From Eucommia ulmoides (lineage: Eukaryota; Streptophyta; Magnoliopsida; Garryales; Eucommiaceae): a stretch of 64,000 nucleotides of DNA. The position numbers and the translations under genes were made by a program. A model generated the notes under the pieces. The model was not told the origin of the DNA and made no database searches. It saw only the letters and a program-made list of their open reading frames with translations. Numbering within the stretch: position 1 is the stretch's first letter; each line of letters opens with the position of its first letter. Location of the stretch: contig CM028327.1 of NCBI GenBank assembly GCA_016647705.1, positions 46,207,114 to 46,271,113 of the forward strand, in the 5' to 3' direction. Positions 1 to 11,880 of the stretch are shown piece after piece.

Positions 1-1510
1 AAAATTTAAGAGGTTATTGTGTATTTGTTTTTAACTTTAGGGGTCAAAATATCTTTTTCCTTTCTAACTCCCACCCCCAAATCCAGATCCGACGATCCAT
101 CTCTCTCTCTTTTAGCTCGGCAATGGCAAACCCCCCACTCACCCCCAACCCCGCATAACCTCCCACCTCTTTCGTCTCCCCTACTCCCTGCTCCAATTCC
201 GGCAAACCCACCCACCCCTTAACTGCTTCTCTTTCCAGCCAAGCCACGACGTTTTCACTTTCTCTCTCTCTCTCTCTCTCTCTCTTCATTAAAAGTTCTT
301 GTGACTGAAATTCACAATTTATGTGAGTTTTTCATTCACAATGTTAATGAATATTAAGAGTTACCACAATATGAATGAATTAATTTTTTCATTCTTTTCA
401 ACCCGATTCCTTTCCATCCAACAGGTTTGGTTATAACCCTAATCTATCTAATCATTCACTTTAGCCTCCCTACTTCACTACCTCAGATTGGTGAACCCCA
501 ATCCTCTCCCTCCCTCCCTGACTCTATCTTTTGTTGCCGCCACTATCATTCGTCATCTTCATCTCCGTCGATCGATCGCTCGGGCACTTGTCATCATCAA
601 TCGCTCAGTTGCCGCTGTCGCTCGTCATCGTTGATTGCCGCTGTCGTTCGTCGTCATCGATCTCTATCTCGCTCGCTCTTTGGTTAGTAGTTACTGATTC
701 ACGATAACGAAACTCAGGAAGTTGAATCGTGATGGGGGAATTGTATGTCGATGCTCAGGTTAAATCTAAACTCAATCCTTAAAGATTCCAAGCTGTTTTT
801 GGCTAGAAATTGTGCATACTTGCTTATCGATTTACATAAAATAGATTTTCAGATTTCATTTTTATGTGTAGAAATTTAGTGTCGCAACTAGTGAAGCACG
901 AGCGCATCGAAACAACCTCATTTCGATGGGTGGGAGTCAAAATATTTGGGTACCGTTCCTTCGTTTTTTTCTCTATTGTATCTAAAACTGCAGTAGTCAA
1001 CAATGAAGAGAGAGAGAGACAATTTTAGAGAGTGAAAGTAAAAACGTCGTGGCTTGGCTGGAAAGAAAAGCAATTGAATGGTGGGTGGGTTTGCCAGAAT
1101 TGGAGCAGGGAGTGGGGGAGACGAAAAGGGTGGGAGGTTATGCGGGGTTGAGGGTGGGTGGGTGGGGGGGGGGGGGGGGGGTTCGCCATTGCCTGAGCTG
1201 AAAGAGAGGGAGGGAAGAGGATCGCCGGATCTGGATTTGGGAGTGAGAGTTAGAAAGGAAAAAAATATTTTGACCCCTGAAGTTAAAAACAAATACACAA
1301 TAACCTTTTAAATTTTTTAAAATGATTAAAAAATTAAAAAATATAAAAAGACTATTTTGCCCCTCAATTATGTTACTTTTGACAGAATTTCTAATAGAAT
1401 GATCAAATAAAAATGTGTCTATACGTAGAGGGTTTAAAATGAAACGCTCAAACGAAGAGAGATCATTTAGAAATCTGTCAATAGTGGGAGGATTTAAAAT
1501 GTATTTTTTC
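1..1510. mobile_element. MULE-like element with long terminal inverted repeats, left end outside the window
   Basis: The first ~290 bases reappear as reverse complement at about 1,010-1,330: the AGGTTATTGTGTATTTG block at 11-27 and the CT-rich block near 265-285 both have inverted counterparts near 1,300 and 1,010. The match reaches base 1, so the left arm continues outside the window. The right arm probably runs on to about 1,510, where the sequence ends in TTTTTTCC, giving GGAAAAAA on the other strand, a plausible Mutator-type terminus. Arms of several hundred bases around a short interior fit a non-autonomous MULE or foldback element. No transposase is present. The right boundary and the superfamily are inference; no target-site duplication can be checked because the left end is missing. 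Confidence 0.5.
470..770 (+). pseudogene. possible captured 5' end of a host gene inside the MULE-like element
   Basis: The interior of the inverted-repeat element is more GC-rich and pyrimidine-rich than its surroundings and looks like a plant 5' UTR. It is followed by ATGGGGGAATTG at 731 and nine codons to a candidate splice donor (CAG|GTTAAATC) near 757. This arrangement is what a Pack-MULE carrying a first exon would show. I do not recognise the nine-residue peptide, so the source gene is unknown and the call rests on composition and signals only. Confidence 0.22.
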
Positions 1511-1539
1511 CAAAAACTTAGTCCGCTTCAAGTCTTGCA

Positions 1540-1937
1540 ACATCAACTCCTTCAACTCCCGATTCAATTAACTTAGGTGAAGATGATGACAATCCCGTAA
1601 ACCAGGATAAACCATTGGATAGAAAGGCATAAAAAAAAAACAATTAAAAAATAATAAAGGTAAAATAGACTATGATGCAACGGGTGTAGCAAATGCGTCA
1701 TATCAATACAGACAACACATAGAAGAATCAGATCGTCAAAAGACTGAACGACTTCAAGCAGTGATAGAGCAAAATGAACGACAACTACAACAAAATGCAG
1801 AAAGAATCCAGTTGGATAAAATCTTTTATGAGGATCGAATGATGCAAATGGACACGAATAAAATGGATCCTGTCGCAGCCGAATACTATAACGATGTTAA
1901 AATGAAGATTCTTGAGGGAAGACGTCATAATTTGTGA
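1540..1937 (+). pseudogene. PIF/Harbinger ORF1-like protein, C-terminal part (NAM-associated type)
   Basis: From about 1,690 an open frame reads through a Gln/Glu-rich helical stretch (QNERQLQQNAERIQ), then DPVAAEYYNDVKMKILEGRR, ending at the TGA at 1,935-1,937. This matches the C-terminal region of the Myb/SANT-like accessory protein ('NAM-associated' domain) that accompanies Harbinger transposases in plants and is thought to assist DNA binding and nuclear import of the transposase. Upstream, stops near 1,630 and 1,650 and the absence of a Myb/trihelix domain show that the N-terminus is gone. Assignment is by recognition of the motif pattern. Confidence 0.5.
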
Positions 1938-2404
1938 TGTATTTTTATTTGGTTCTCTCTATTAGTTATATTTTTTTTTTTTGTGTGTGTATTTTTATTT
2001 GGTTTTATTTATTAATTGTATATTTATTTGGGTCTATTTATTAATTATATTTTTATTTGGTTCTATTCATAGCCTTATACAAAAAAAATGCAATACTTGA
2101 AGAAAATATCTAATTGAAGTCCAAACAAATATCACCAAATAATTAGAGTAGAGTTATTGAAATTCAAACAAACAAGAACAAATAATTCAAAAAAAGATCA
2201 AATTGAAATTCAAACAAACAAACAAGAACATAAATCATTCTTGGTCATGCATCTGCTATAAATGCTCGATGAGATCTGACTGAAGTTGAGAATGGACTTG
2301 TCTATCCTTGATCCGATATTGGGTTTGAATATAATTGGATAGCTCGGGTGTAGGTGCATGCGAGACTTGTACATGATGATTTTCATCACTCCCCTCAAAA
2401 TTAA

Positions 2405-3516
2405 TATTTATGGTTCATCCCTCATCCTCAATCACTATATTGTGCATTATAATGCACGTTTTCATAATATTTGCTAGCGTTTCCTCATCCCAAAAATGTG
2501 CCAGTCCACGTACAATGGCAAAACGTGCCTGAAGCACTCTAAATGCTCGTTCAACATCTTTTCTTGCTGACTCTTGAGCTATAGCAAAATACTTTTTCTC
2601 CATGCCTTGGGGGCATAAAATTGTCTTTACAAAAGTTGATCAATTTGGATATATGCCATCAGTTAAGTAATAACCCATTGTATATGTATTTTCATTAATA
2701 TTATACGTAACAGGAGGAGAAGTCTCAGTACCTAGTGTATCAAATACTGGAGATTGATCTAACACATTGATATCATTAAGTAATCCTGACATACCAAAGA
2801 AAGCATGTCATATCCACAGATCTTATGAAGTAACAACTTCCAAAATAATTGTAGGCTCGTGACAATGACCAACAGACATCTCTTGCCAAGTGGTAGGACA
2901 ATTTTTCCATTTCCAGTGCATACAGTCAATACTCCCCAACATTTCAGGGAAACTTGTTCCTCACCAAACGCCAACAATTGAGAAGTATCATTGTTGTTTG
3001 GTGCTCTTAAATACTCAGCATCGAACACTTGACCAACTGCTTTCACAAAATGCTTTAAACTCTCTATGGCACTACTTTATCCAATTTGCATATATTTGTC
3101 GATAGAATTAGTAGGGCCTCCATAAGCTAACATTCTGAATGCAGCTATTATCTTTTGAAGTGAAGAAAGACCAAGAACTCCAACAACATCTCTTTTCTGG
3201 ACAAAATACGAATCGTGTTGTTCCACCTCTTGAACAATCTGACAAAAAGAGAATGACTCATTCGGAAGCGCGTCTGAAATAAGTTTTCATTGTAAACTGG
3301 AGTTTCAGAGAAATAATCATGATAGAGTCTTTGATGTCCATCAACTCTACCACGATCGATAATATTGTGGCCTGGAATAGAACCGCAATAGCCTGTTAAA
3401 TTTCTATGACTTGTTGATTGTTGACTCTCTATGATCATAGTTGTTATTGGCACGAAGTCGTCATCATCATCAGAATCGTCAAAAATAAGAAAATCATTCA
3501 CAATGTTACGAGACAT
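2405..3516 (-). pseudogene. PIF/Harbinger transposase (DDE superfamily 4), frameshifted
   Basis: The start ATG at 3,516 is followed by an acidic stretch (FDDSDDDDDF) and the typical N-terminal block with HQRLYHDYFSETPVY and FRMSHSLFVRLF. After a frame change near 3,150 the protein continues with the SLQKIIAAFRMLAYG-type block, then FVKAVGQVFDAEYLRAPNNN. Near 2,940 a different frame encodes IDCMHWKWKNCP, which holds the first catalytic Asp. The C-terminal block ESARKDVERAF..LQARFAIVRG and MKTCIIMHNIVIEDE (2,415-2,603) is strongly diagnostic. The domain order is complete but at least two frame changes and internal stops break it, so no active enzyme is expected. Confidence 0.85.
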
Positions 3517-3884
3517 AATGATATTAAAAGAAACAACAAATGAGTTGAGAAAAAAATAAAGTGAAGATTAATAATTTTTCAGAAGAATGAGTTATATTTA
3601 TAGATGATTTTTTGTGGTAAAATTTGGTTGTTAAATTTGGCGGGAAAATTTAGATTTGGCGGTAAAATTTTAGATTTGGCGGTAAAATTAATTTATTGGA
3701 TGAAAATTTAGATGAAAAATTAAATAAAAATTAATTGATGAAAAATGGCTAGTATAGATGGCTAGTTGAGTTGGAATGGACTCTTGAATTTGGATAACCA
3801 AATCACTATTCAACTAACAATTTTTTGATTTGGCTATCCAAAATGGATAGTATGCATTAGAGATGCTCTAATGGAAAAAAATAA

Positions 3885-4065
3885 CAACCCAAACTCAACT
3901 CAATTAGTGGATTTTTACGGGACAATAACCAACTCCAAGAACACATTATCCAACTACTGCAATTGAAGAAAATAGCAAACCAAAAATCAAACTCGAATAT
4001 TGGAATTTTAATGTATAGTTACTAATTCAAGAACCCAAACATTACCAATGTCAAGAAAGATGAGG
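3885..4065. repeat. isolated unit of the 180-bp repeat family
   Basis: The sequence CTCAACTCAATTAGTGG..TTTTTACGGGACAATAACC, then AATAGCAAACCAAAAATC and a second half with TGTATAGTTACTAATTC, follows the same two-half layout as the array at 16,560-17,165. It lies just outside the right end of the Harbinger element. It is the only other copy I saw in the window. Confidence 0.5.
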
Positions 4066-6200
4066 GAAATTGAAAACATCTCATTCCAATTTGGTTGCTA
4101 AGGTTTTTTATTACCTTTCTTCACCTCTGAAATCAAATAAAACTGACTGAGATTGAATTGCTACAAGAGACCACATCGACTAGATATGGTAGGATTAACC
4201 TGCCGGTTGGAGCTGATTTGTGAAACCAGTCCAATGTAGATGACATGCCGTTGTCACAGTTTGGACCTACTGCAAGATGACACCAGCGATGGAGTTGGTA
4301 AGGACAGACGACAGCGAATGGAATGGGTTTGGCCGACGGGGGCGACAGATGGCGGTAACGACAGATGACAACAATGGAGCTGCTACGAATGGAATGGGTC
4401 GCTGACAATAGCAAATCGTGAATAGAGAAATCCTCCTATGAAGAACATGGAAAAGCTCTTGGGGAAGGCAAAGTGGTTCAAGATTTTTGGGAAAGAATAT
4501 GGACAACGATTGTGTATTGCAAGAATATGAAGATGGATGGTTCTAATTTGGGTACTTGAGTCAAGAGCACCAACCAAGTATACACAATCCTCACGTGCCT
4601 CTTCAAGGGAGTACTCCACACAGTTGAACAAAGGGTTTTTGGGTAAATGAAAAAGGTTGGATGGGGATATGCTTAACATATTGGTGGGCCTTGGGGCCCA
4701 TATTAAAAAATATTTTTTTTATATATATTTTTGTTGTGTTTTTCTTGTACCAATATTTGCATTTCGATATAAGATGTCAAATTTGATGATTTCTTTGTGT
4801 AAATATGAGGATTACAGTGAAATTATGAAAATTGATAGTGAGACTTGATACTTGAAGAGGGGACTAGTCTTCAGGATGGTTTTGAGTCTCCCAATGGGCC
4901 AATATTTGAGTTGAAGGTGCTCGGAGGCCTCAACCCGGATCATTATCCATACTTGGGTTTGAGATGAGCTTTTATGCACGTGTGGGCTTCACGACCATAT
5001 TTACCTCCATCAACCATCATTTTTAGTAAAATATAATAATTATATTTTTTGCTAAATGTGACAGTCAAAACTCAATATATTATTTAATATTGATTAATAT
5101 TTATATTCTCATATCGAGTCGGGTACAATTCATTTCTCTTATATATATTTTAATTTTTTTAGATCGAGTTTGGTTAAGTATAAAGATAAATTTGTCATTT
5201 TATACACTTCTGTTAAAAAATTTAACAATAGTATCTAAGTTTGAATAAAAGAAGGATAGAATGGCGATGAAAATATTACAAAAATATAAATATAATTAAA
5301 TGAAATTGCAGGGAGTAAAGTGTAATTAACTTATTAAAATTGCGGTTCATATCGGAGTAAACAAAGTTTACGTTTATCCTTTTGCTAGACAAGGCCCCCA
5401 ACCAATCCATTTATCAAAAGCGTCGCCCATACCTTTTGAAAAAATAGAGTTTTTTTTTTTTTGGATTTTACTAGCATGAACCCAACTCATTTTTGGGTGT
5501 ATGTACATTCAAAGTAAAAATACAAATATTTCACAAGTTATAAATTTAGATAAAAAAATTATAAATTACTTTTATAATTGGTATATTTAGAAATATTAGC
5601 GGCTAATTTATAACATATTAAGTTATTCAATTGGTACGTTATGATATCACAAGTCAATCATATAATTTGAAAATTGAAACATCCAATTGGATAATTAAAT
5701 AAGTAGAAAATAAATTCAATAAATATTCTCTACTATATGAACTTTAATTGAAAACTATGCGAAAATAAGTAGATAATTTATTTAGAAGACCAAGCACTTC
5801 AATTTAATATTCAAACATATAATTTGCTTTAATTTATATTTGACAATTCTTTTACGTTATTAATTAGGATGTGTGTGAAAGGGTTCAGGGTAGAGTTTAG
5901 GGTATGTTTGAAAGATTATGGGAGTCTTCTGTAAATAACATTATATGATATCTCATTATAATATCATGATTCAATTACGTAACTCATCAATTGACACTGA
6001 ACATAATTTGAATATCACTGTAACTTAGGACATATTTAAAAACATTATGTGTCAATTGGTAAAAAGCAAGTTCAATTTCTTCCATCGGTATTAAATTTGG
6101 TATATTTTTTTATATAAGAATCGTGTGGAAATCTAAACCCTAATTTCAAGGTCATTTCTTCTGCACGGGACCATTTTAATTTGTGTATCAATTCCACCTG
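4066..6200. other. AT-rich spacer, no gene recognised
   Basis: Open frames here (such as those near 4,133-4,680 on the minus strand) have no recognisable domain and non-coding composition. The stretch contains several poly-T/TA-rich tracts. Nothing else supportable was seen. Confidence 0.6.
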
Positions 6201-6800
6201 ATTGCAGAAAGAAATGAGACTCAATCAAATATACAATCAAACAAGCAGAGCATACATATATACATATATATGGAGAGTGTTTAAGTGCTTACCGAAGGAG
6301 GCGCTGAAATGGTGGATCGGTTGGTTGAGGAGCTTGGAGAAGAGGTTTGAGGAAGCTAAGCTAGCTCTGGAAAGAGCTGTTGGGAATGAATCCCTAAATC
6401 TCAATAAATTTTTTAGTCTCAAACCATCATGTCAAATTATCAAAGATGCTTTAATCACATAAATAAGCGTACTTGAATCCATGAGGATGAATTGTCGGGG
6501 TAGAGGTCTTCCGCAGACTAATTACTTGATGTTCCCCAATGAGTTCTCTCTCATAGATATGGAAGAGGAGATGAGTAGCTGTCTGATTAGTCTCGGTAAC
6601 TCTGATATAAGTTTTTTATATATTAGATCAACTCAGACCCTATTAATCCTAATTGACTAATGGAAAATTACACATTGCAAAGCCAATACCCATTTAATAT
6701 TTTCTGAGCCTAATTAATTAGATAATTTATTTGGGCCTTTATAATTGATAACCTATAATATAATTGTTTAATTAAATCATATGAGCCCGCAATAGGAAAT
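6201..6800. other. spacer with a short unrecognised open frame
   Basis: A plus-strand frame ending at 6,462 contains a Trp/Lys-rich amphipathic segment (KWWIGWLRSLEKRFEEAKLA), and a second piece starts with an ATG at 6,481. Neither matches a family I know and there is no clear splice structure. They could be remnants of a gene, but I cannot support a call. Confidence 0.3.
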
Positions 6801-6809
6801 AATTTTTTG

Positions 6810-8846
6810 AGTTGCGTTTGCCTCCTACAAATTTGATATTGATATCTTGGGCTGGAACTTATCATCAAACCGAACGCATTTTGAGCTGAAATTGTTATGC
6901 ACAACCGCAAGTGTGCCTTTGCTGTGATGGAGCCACGCTAGGCCTCTAGCAAGTCCAATTGCAATTTTGACTCTCGCATTCCACTCCAAGATCTTGGGCT
7001 CGGCCTCTCCTCCACCTGTCGTGGAGGTTTCCGTTGGACATGTAGTTGTAAATGATGATTCTCTCATCAGCCTCGCAACAAAACCCCATAACTGGAACAA
7101 TGTTCTTGTGTCTGAATCTGCCCAGAACAATTAGCTCACTCTCAAAGTGTTGGTCAAGAATTGGAGAGCAAAATAACCTGTTTATGGAGAGGAGGTAGCC
7201 ATTTGGAAGGAGATGCTACCTTCGTGGAAACCATTGGTAAGCCCACGGATTTCGGCAAAATTGACTCTGGCCACAAACTTCTCCAGCACAGATATCTGGA
7301 ATCAGAGTAAACAAAGATGAGTATATTAATAATTGTTCCTTTGACAATTCTACAAATATTGTGCGGAAGAGAAATTTTGCATTATTCTGGCTGCTTCTTT
7401 TCACTGTAGTTGGCATTTTGATATTAGCTGCTGCTGGCATCCTCCTCTTCTTCGTCGTCTTCTTCATTTTCAAGATCTTGGCTGCGAAAGTGGGATTGAA
7501 GTAGTAAAGGGTGAGCGCAAAAACCACAAGAGTGGACATGGAGCACCCAAATGCAAATCCACTAATAAAAATGAACGACAGGAATTGGAAGCCTTCATCT
7601 TGCAAGGTTCCAATTGATACCCACAAAGCCGTGGATTATTTGTGAAATTTTCTGAGGAAACAATGGTTGTACGAAAAGTAGGCAGGGGGCCTAGCAAATC
7701 AATGTTAGCAACACTGAATGATTTGAGATGATCCACCAGGCCTATTTGCTCAGGAATTCGACCCTCCAGAAGGTTGTCGTCAAGTTTAAGGACATTGAGA
7801 TATCTCATGTTCCCGATGGCCGGTGGTATTTAGAGAAACTGTTGCCGGAGAGATCGAGCACCGTTGCGAACTCTAGCAACATGTGGATGTCAGAAGGGAT
7901 GGGTCCTGAAATTTGGTTATTGGAAAGATTGGGGCCAGTGAGGGAGGTGCAATTCGCTAATCCGCGGGGGAATTAGCCTTTGAGTCCCATGTTTGAGAGA
8001 TCGATATTCAAGAACTTATGGTCCGGCAATTTTGCCTTCTCTCTTAATTTCTACAGCAGTTGTCTTTGAAGAATGAAGAAGGCAGTAGAAGAAGGCAACA
8101 ACTTTTGAAGAATGAAGAAGACAGTGAGTAGAAGGAGCTAGAGCTCAAGCCTGCGGCCGATTTTGAAAAAAACTGAAGAAGATGAATTTTTCTTCCTCTC
8201 ATCCTCTGCCTATACGATGGCAAGGTTCTGAACTATATCTTGCATTCAATACAACCAAACAAGCAAACAAACCGGAATCTTTTGTCTTTTTTCCTTTTGA
8301 AGCTAAGCCCAAATCAGAAAATACAATATATAAAAAAGTTTTCATGCCATAACTCAGACTCTTAAATAATCAGCAAATAGCTTGGGGAAAAATCAGTTTC
8401 TTTCTCAGTCATCATCATATGTAACCGTCATTGTTACCTACAGAGAACAATTACTTGGATTCCTTTTTCCCGACAATAACCAGCACAAAACAGGAAGCTT
8501 CAACCCAATGTCAAAAGGGATGGGTTTATCTGCAATTTGGTTATTGGAAAGATTGAGGCCAGTGAGGTTGGCGCAATTCGCTAATCCGCGGGGGAATAAG
8601 CCTTATATTCGAGACCTTGTTTTCGTTCGGCCTCCAGCACCCTATTCCGACGAACCTGCAGATAAAACCTTCTGTCTGGTTGCTGAAATCCCACGAAGAG
8701 GTGAGATAATGATGAGGATCCTCAAATGATTCCATGATGGATCGCAAGCAGTAGACATCAGCACCAGTTGTTAAACCAGTGATGCAAAACAACCACCAAC
8801 AGACAACAACAAATGCAGAGGAACTCTTGTTTTCATTTTTTTCCAT
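6810..8846 (-). pseudogene. BIR1-like LRR receptor kinase pseudogene, copy A
   Basis: Pieces of an At5g48380/BIR1-type receptor-like kinase (BAK1-interacting, plasma membrane, immune co-receptor control) lie in order on the minus strand. From the ATG at 8,846 come a signal peptide (VVVCWWLFCITGL) and the LRR N-cap with TEGFICRFVGIGCW. LRR fragments follow around 7,500-8,040 with the pre-membrane motif NNPRLCGYQLEPC. A hydrophobic segment near 7,500-7,570 could be the transmembrane helix. A kinase fragment with LEWNARVKIAIGLARGLAWL lies at 6,825-7,130. Frameshifts (the kinase part reads in two frames), stops, a partly duplicated LRR segment (7,830-8,040 against 8,500-8,600) and lost exons make it non-functional. 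The N-terminal half is shared with copy B. Confidence 0.8.
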
Positions 8847-9162
8847 CCCTCTAACTACCTAGTACGCTCGTTGAGAAGAGATTGCTTGTAAGAATCTGAA
8901 TATATTGGATGAAATGCCATTGTTATATGATAAATAAATTCAGACAGGAGGAGACTGGAACAGAGGAGTCAACAGCAAATGACAAACTAACTCCGATGAT
9001 TAATATCCAATTGCGGGTCAACCATGTGTCAACCACGTAATTAATATTCAATTGGTTTGTTGTTACAAGGAAATTATGCCCAAAAAGGAAATTACAAACT
9101 AAAATATTATCCATCAATACGTAGATATATATTTTTCTTAATATAATGAAAAATATATATGT
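8847..9162. other. spacer between PG1 and the kinase pseudogene
   Basis: AT-rich sequence downstream of PG1, nearly identical in copy B (18,797-19,087). It should contain the PG1 3' UTR and polyadenylation signal; AATATATAT-type runs lie just downstream of the stop. No gene was seen. Confidence 0.5.
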
Positions 9163-10677
9163 CTAGAGGCAGTTGGAAGGTTGAAGGATACCGGAGGAGG
9201 TTCCTCCGGCATTAACACACGATGCTTCCGCCGCCTGATTCCTATAAGTCAGCTTCACATCTTCCATGACTATCCCACTGCAAGGATATTGCTTGCTGCA
9301 ATCTAATCTCACCCCCACTTCTGTTGCCGATGATCCATGTATATCTTCGTATTTCACGTCGCTGATCTTTACTCCCGAACTCTAAATAAAATCCACCAAA
9401 AAATAAAAATGATTTATTATAATTAATTAGTTATAATTTATGGATGTCAGCATGATGTGGTGTTCATTAACTACCTGATTGGGACAGTTGTCGCTGTCAG
9501 GACAGTAATTTTGGTCGATTATCATGGGATTTTGGGCATTCACCATAACCAGCTGCTGGAAAAGAACATGCCTAACGAACCCATTGCTAGGCCTTGCCCA
9601 TGTCTTTATTCTCACCCCATTCTGTGTACCCGTAAATGTTGAACTTTTAACGGTCACATTTTGAACGCCGGCTTCTTGCAAATCCCACCCTAAACTCCCA
9701 ATGCTGCACAACATCATGTCGTTAATTAAAACTACATCACCATGCATTCTCAATTTTTTCCTCTTTTTTTATTTAAAGAAAAAAATATAATTTACCTTAT
9801 TCCGTGCCCAGGGCCGCATGCGACGTTCTCGATCCACAAATTGGAACTTCCGGGACCCACTGAGACACAGTCGTCGCCGGTGCCAACACGAGAGTTGAGG
9901 ATGGTGACGCCAGAAGATGATTGGATGTGAATGCCGTCGGTGTTGGGGCTATTTCCTGCCGCCGATACCCTCACTCCCTGTAGCTTAACGTTGTGGCATC
10001 CGTCTATCCCAATGTGGAACATTTGACTGTTTAGCGAACTCAACCCACTTATGATTATGTTGTTTGAATTGTAAAACCCCAGTGTCTGTATCCAAGTCAA
10101 AACAAAAAAAGAAAAGAAAAAAAGACAACGTTAAAAGCTTTTTATCATTGTTTTTAAAAATTTTGGGGGTGGTAATGTGCGTATTTTTCAAAACATAAAA
10201 GTAGGAAGTGAAAATGCTAAAAGCTTATATATTCCATACCGTGGACCCTTTTGGGCAATTCTTGGCGGAGGACTTGCAGTTCCAGAGATTGGTCCCTTGG
10301 CCGTCGAGTGTTCCGCCGGTGATGGAAACTCCGGTGACTCTCTCAAACTTTATCCAGTGGCCGGCATTTCCGTTGACATGGTAGTCGGAGGGTGCCACAA
10401 TGGTGCCGTCGATGAGGAATGTAATGGCGGAGTTCTTGCAGTTCTGGCCAGTAAAGTAGGCGGTGCTGAGCAAGAACGTCCCTTGTGGAACGTAGATGGT
10501 GGCCGGCGATGAGGAGGCACAAGCTGCGGTCCACGCGCTGATGAAGTACTTGGCCGTGTCGGACTTGCCGTCGGCTGTGGCGCCCATTGTCTGCACATTG
10601 TATGTGGCTGATGACAATGATGATGGGATGGTGACGAAGATGAGATAGAGAGCGAGAAGGGTGTTTGAGTTCACCAT
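9163..10677 (-). CDS. polygalacturonase PG1 (GH28, secreted, exo/pollen-type clade)
   Basis: Four exons on the minus strand: 10,240-10,677, 9,796-10,085, 9,475-9,703 and 9,163-9,381, all with GT-AG introns, giving 391 residues. Residues 1-24 form a signal peptide ([19 protein letters not shown]), so the enzyme is secreted to the wall, where GH28 enzymes hydrolyse alpha-1,4-galacturonan of pectin. All four family motifs are present: SPNTDG, GTGDDC, CGPGHG and GVRIKTW, with the paired catalytic aspartates intact. The length is typical and there is no long propeptide. The start ATG lies 65-70 bases below a TATAAATA box. It resembles pollen exopolygalacturonases, but exo versus endo action cannot be fixed from sequence alone. 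Its tandem twin is PG2, with 17 residue differences by my reading. Confidence 0.93.
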
Positions 10678-10741
10678 TGTTTTATGTTCTAGAGAGAGAG
10701 AGAATGTGTTTGGTGGTGGGAGTTAGAAGAGGTTAAAGGGG

Positions 10742-10750
10742 ATATTTATA
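10742..10750 (-). promoter_or_regulatory. PG1 TATA box
   Basis: TATAAATA on the minus strand about 65 bases upstream of the PG1 ATG. The counterpart is conserved in copy B at 20,684-20,691. Confidence 0.65.
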
Positions 10751-10884
10751 GGCATAATTTGGTATTAACTGATATGATATGATATGACAGGGGTTTTGGG
10801 GATTTTTATTTATTTAAGTTTTCACAATGTAGATTACTATTATGCCAAAATCATCACCTAATCCTAATGAAAAGACACTTTTTT

Positions 10885-11030
10885 TTTTTAACCACTAGTC
10901 CGGAGTGCATGACTGTTTCTCCCAATAAATGTTTTTCAACAGGCTCGAATCCCTGACCTTGCAAAGATCTCTCAACTGCTTTAACTTAAGGACCTTACCA
11001 CTTGAACTATATTATGTTGGTATATGAAAA
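10885..11030 (-). repeat. tRNA-derived SINE-like insertion, copy A
   Basis: On the minus strand the sequence reads TAGTTCAAGTGGTAA (box A-like) and then GGTCAGGGATTCGAGCC (box B-like), the internal pol III promoter layout of a tRNA-derived SINE. The same insertion lies at the same place upstream of PG2, so it predates the duplication. Confidence 0.5.
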
Positions 11031-11689
11031 AACATTTTCTCTTGTAGTAAAACAAAATATGTTTAATTAGTAAAAATATTAGATTAATATGTTTTGATTT
11101 AGATAGGCTTGACCATTAAACATGGGAAATTCCTTCAAATTAACGAAGGAATTTAAGGCATGACTTCAGGGGGGCTCAAGTTCTGGTGCAATGTTTTGCC
11201 ATCTTTCTCATCAATTTTACTCTGCACCCACAAAAAATTATTAAATTAATTAATAAGCTAATTAATAAATATTAGTTACCAAAGAAAGTCAAAAATTGTT
11301 GCTGAAATATTAATTACCAAACAAAGTCAAAAATTGTTGCTGAAAAAAGATATATATATATATATTAATCATCAGTTAAAAAAATAGATATATAACAGAG
11401 AATGAGTGTGGGAAAGTTAGATAATCGTGGAAACGATATCCATTCATGTTCTATTAATGATTGGTATATTATTTTTATCATATAATACTTGAACAAATCC
11501 AATCCCATTTGAGTTTTAAATAATTGGTTAAGGTAATCTAGGGTAATTCTTCTCTTTCAATACGTCTTTTAAGAATGAGTAAGGCCCATTAAATTTCTGC
11601 ATACTTGAAAATAAAGAGGGAACAAGAATAAACTTCCTAATTAGATATATGTATGTATATAGAATGAGAGTTTTTTTTTTTTGGGTTTT

Positions 11690-11880
11690 CTATGATAAGG
11701 TGTGTTCGGACCAACTTACGCACATCTCCACTAATCAACTTTCCTGGCGATTTGAAAGGCGTACTCCTCCACATCGGTCTAGTTCATTCACGATTAAAGT
11801 CAAGATTTATTTCTTTGAGTGATCCTAGGAGATTCGAAACTTAGTTGACAAGGAAAGGTGACATCTCCCCTTGTCAATTG
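11690..11880. repeat. dispersed ~200-bp repeat, member 1 (copy A)
   Basis: It begins near AAGGTGTGTTCGGACCAAC and ends near GGACTAATACCTCT. A related copy lies at 13,700-13,915 (AAGGTGTGTCCGAGCTAA to GGACTAACACCTCT), and both recur in copy B. Length and copy behaviour suggest a SINE or similar short retroelement; this is inference. Confidence 0.5.

Larger units (their letters stand above)
1511..3873. mobile_element. decayed PIF/Harbinger DNA transposon
   Basis: Two convergent coding remnants define it: a plus-strand ORF1-type C-terminus (to 1,937) and a minus-strand Harbinger transposase (2,405-3,516). The right end appears to be GAGATGCTC followed by TAA near 3,870, in keeping with the GAGCATCTC-type termini and TWA target duplications of plant Harbinger elements. 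I found no matching GAGCATCTC at the left, which abuts the MULE-like arm, so the left terminus is probably lost. Frameshifts and stops make it non-autonomous. Confidence 0.65.

Noticed and set aside
4133-4679. Three overlapping minus-strand frames near 4.1-4.7 kb
   Set aside because: No homology recognised and codon content unlike the real genes in the window.
10177-10512. Plus-strand open frames opposite PG1 exon 1 (likewise 20,109-20,444 opposite PG2)
   Set aside because: They are antisense shadows of a conserved coding exon, with no domain or start context.
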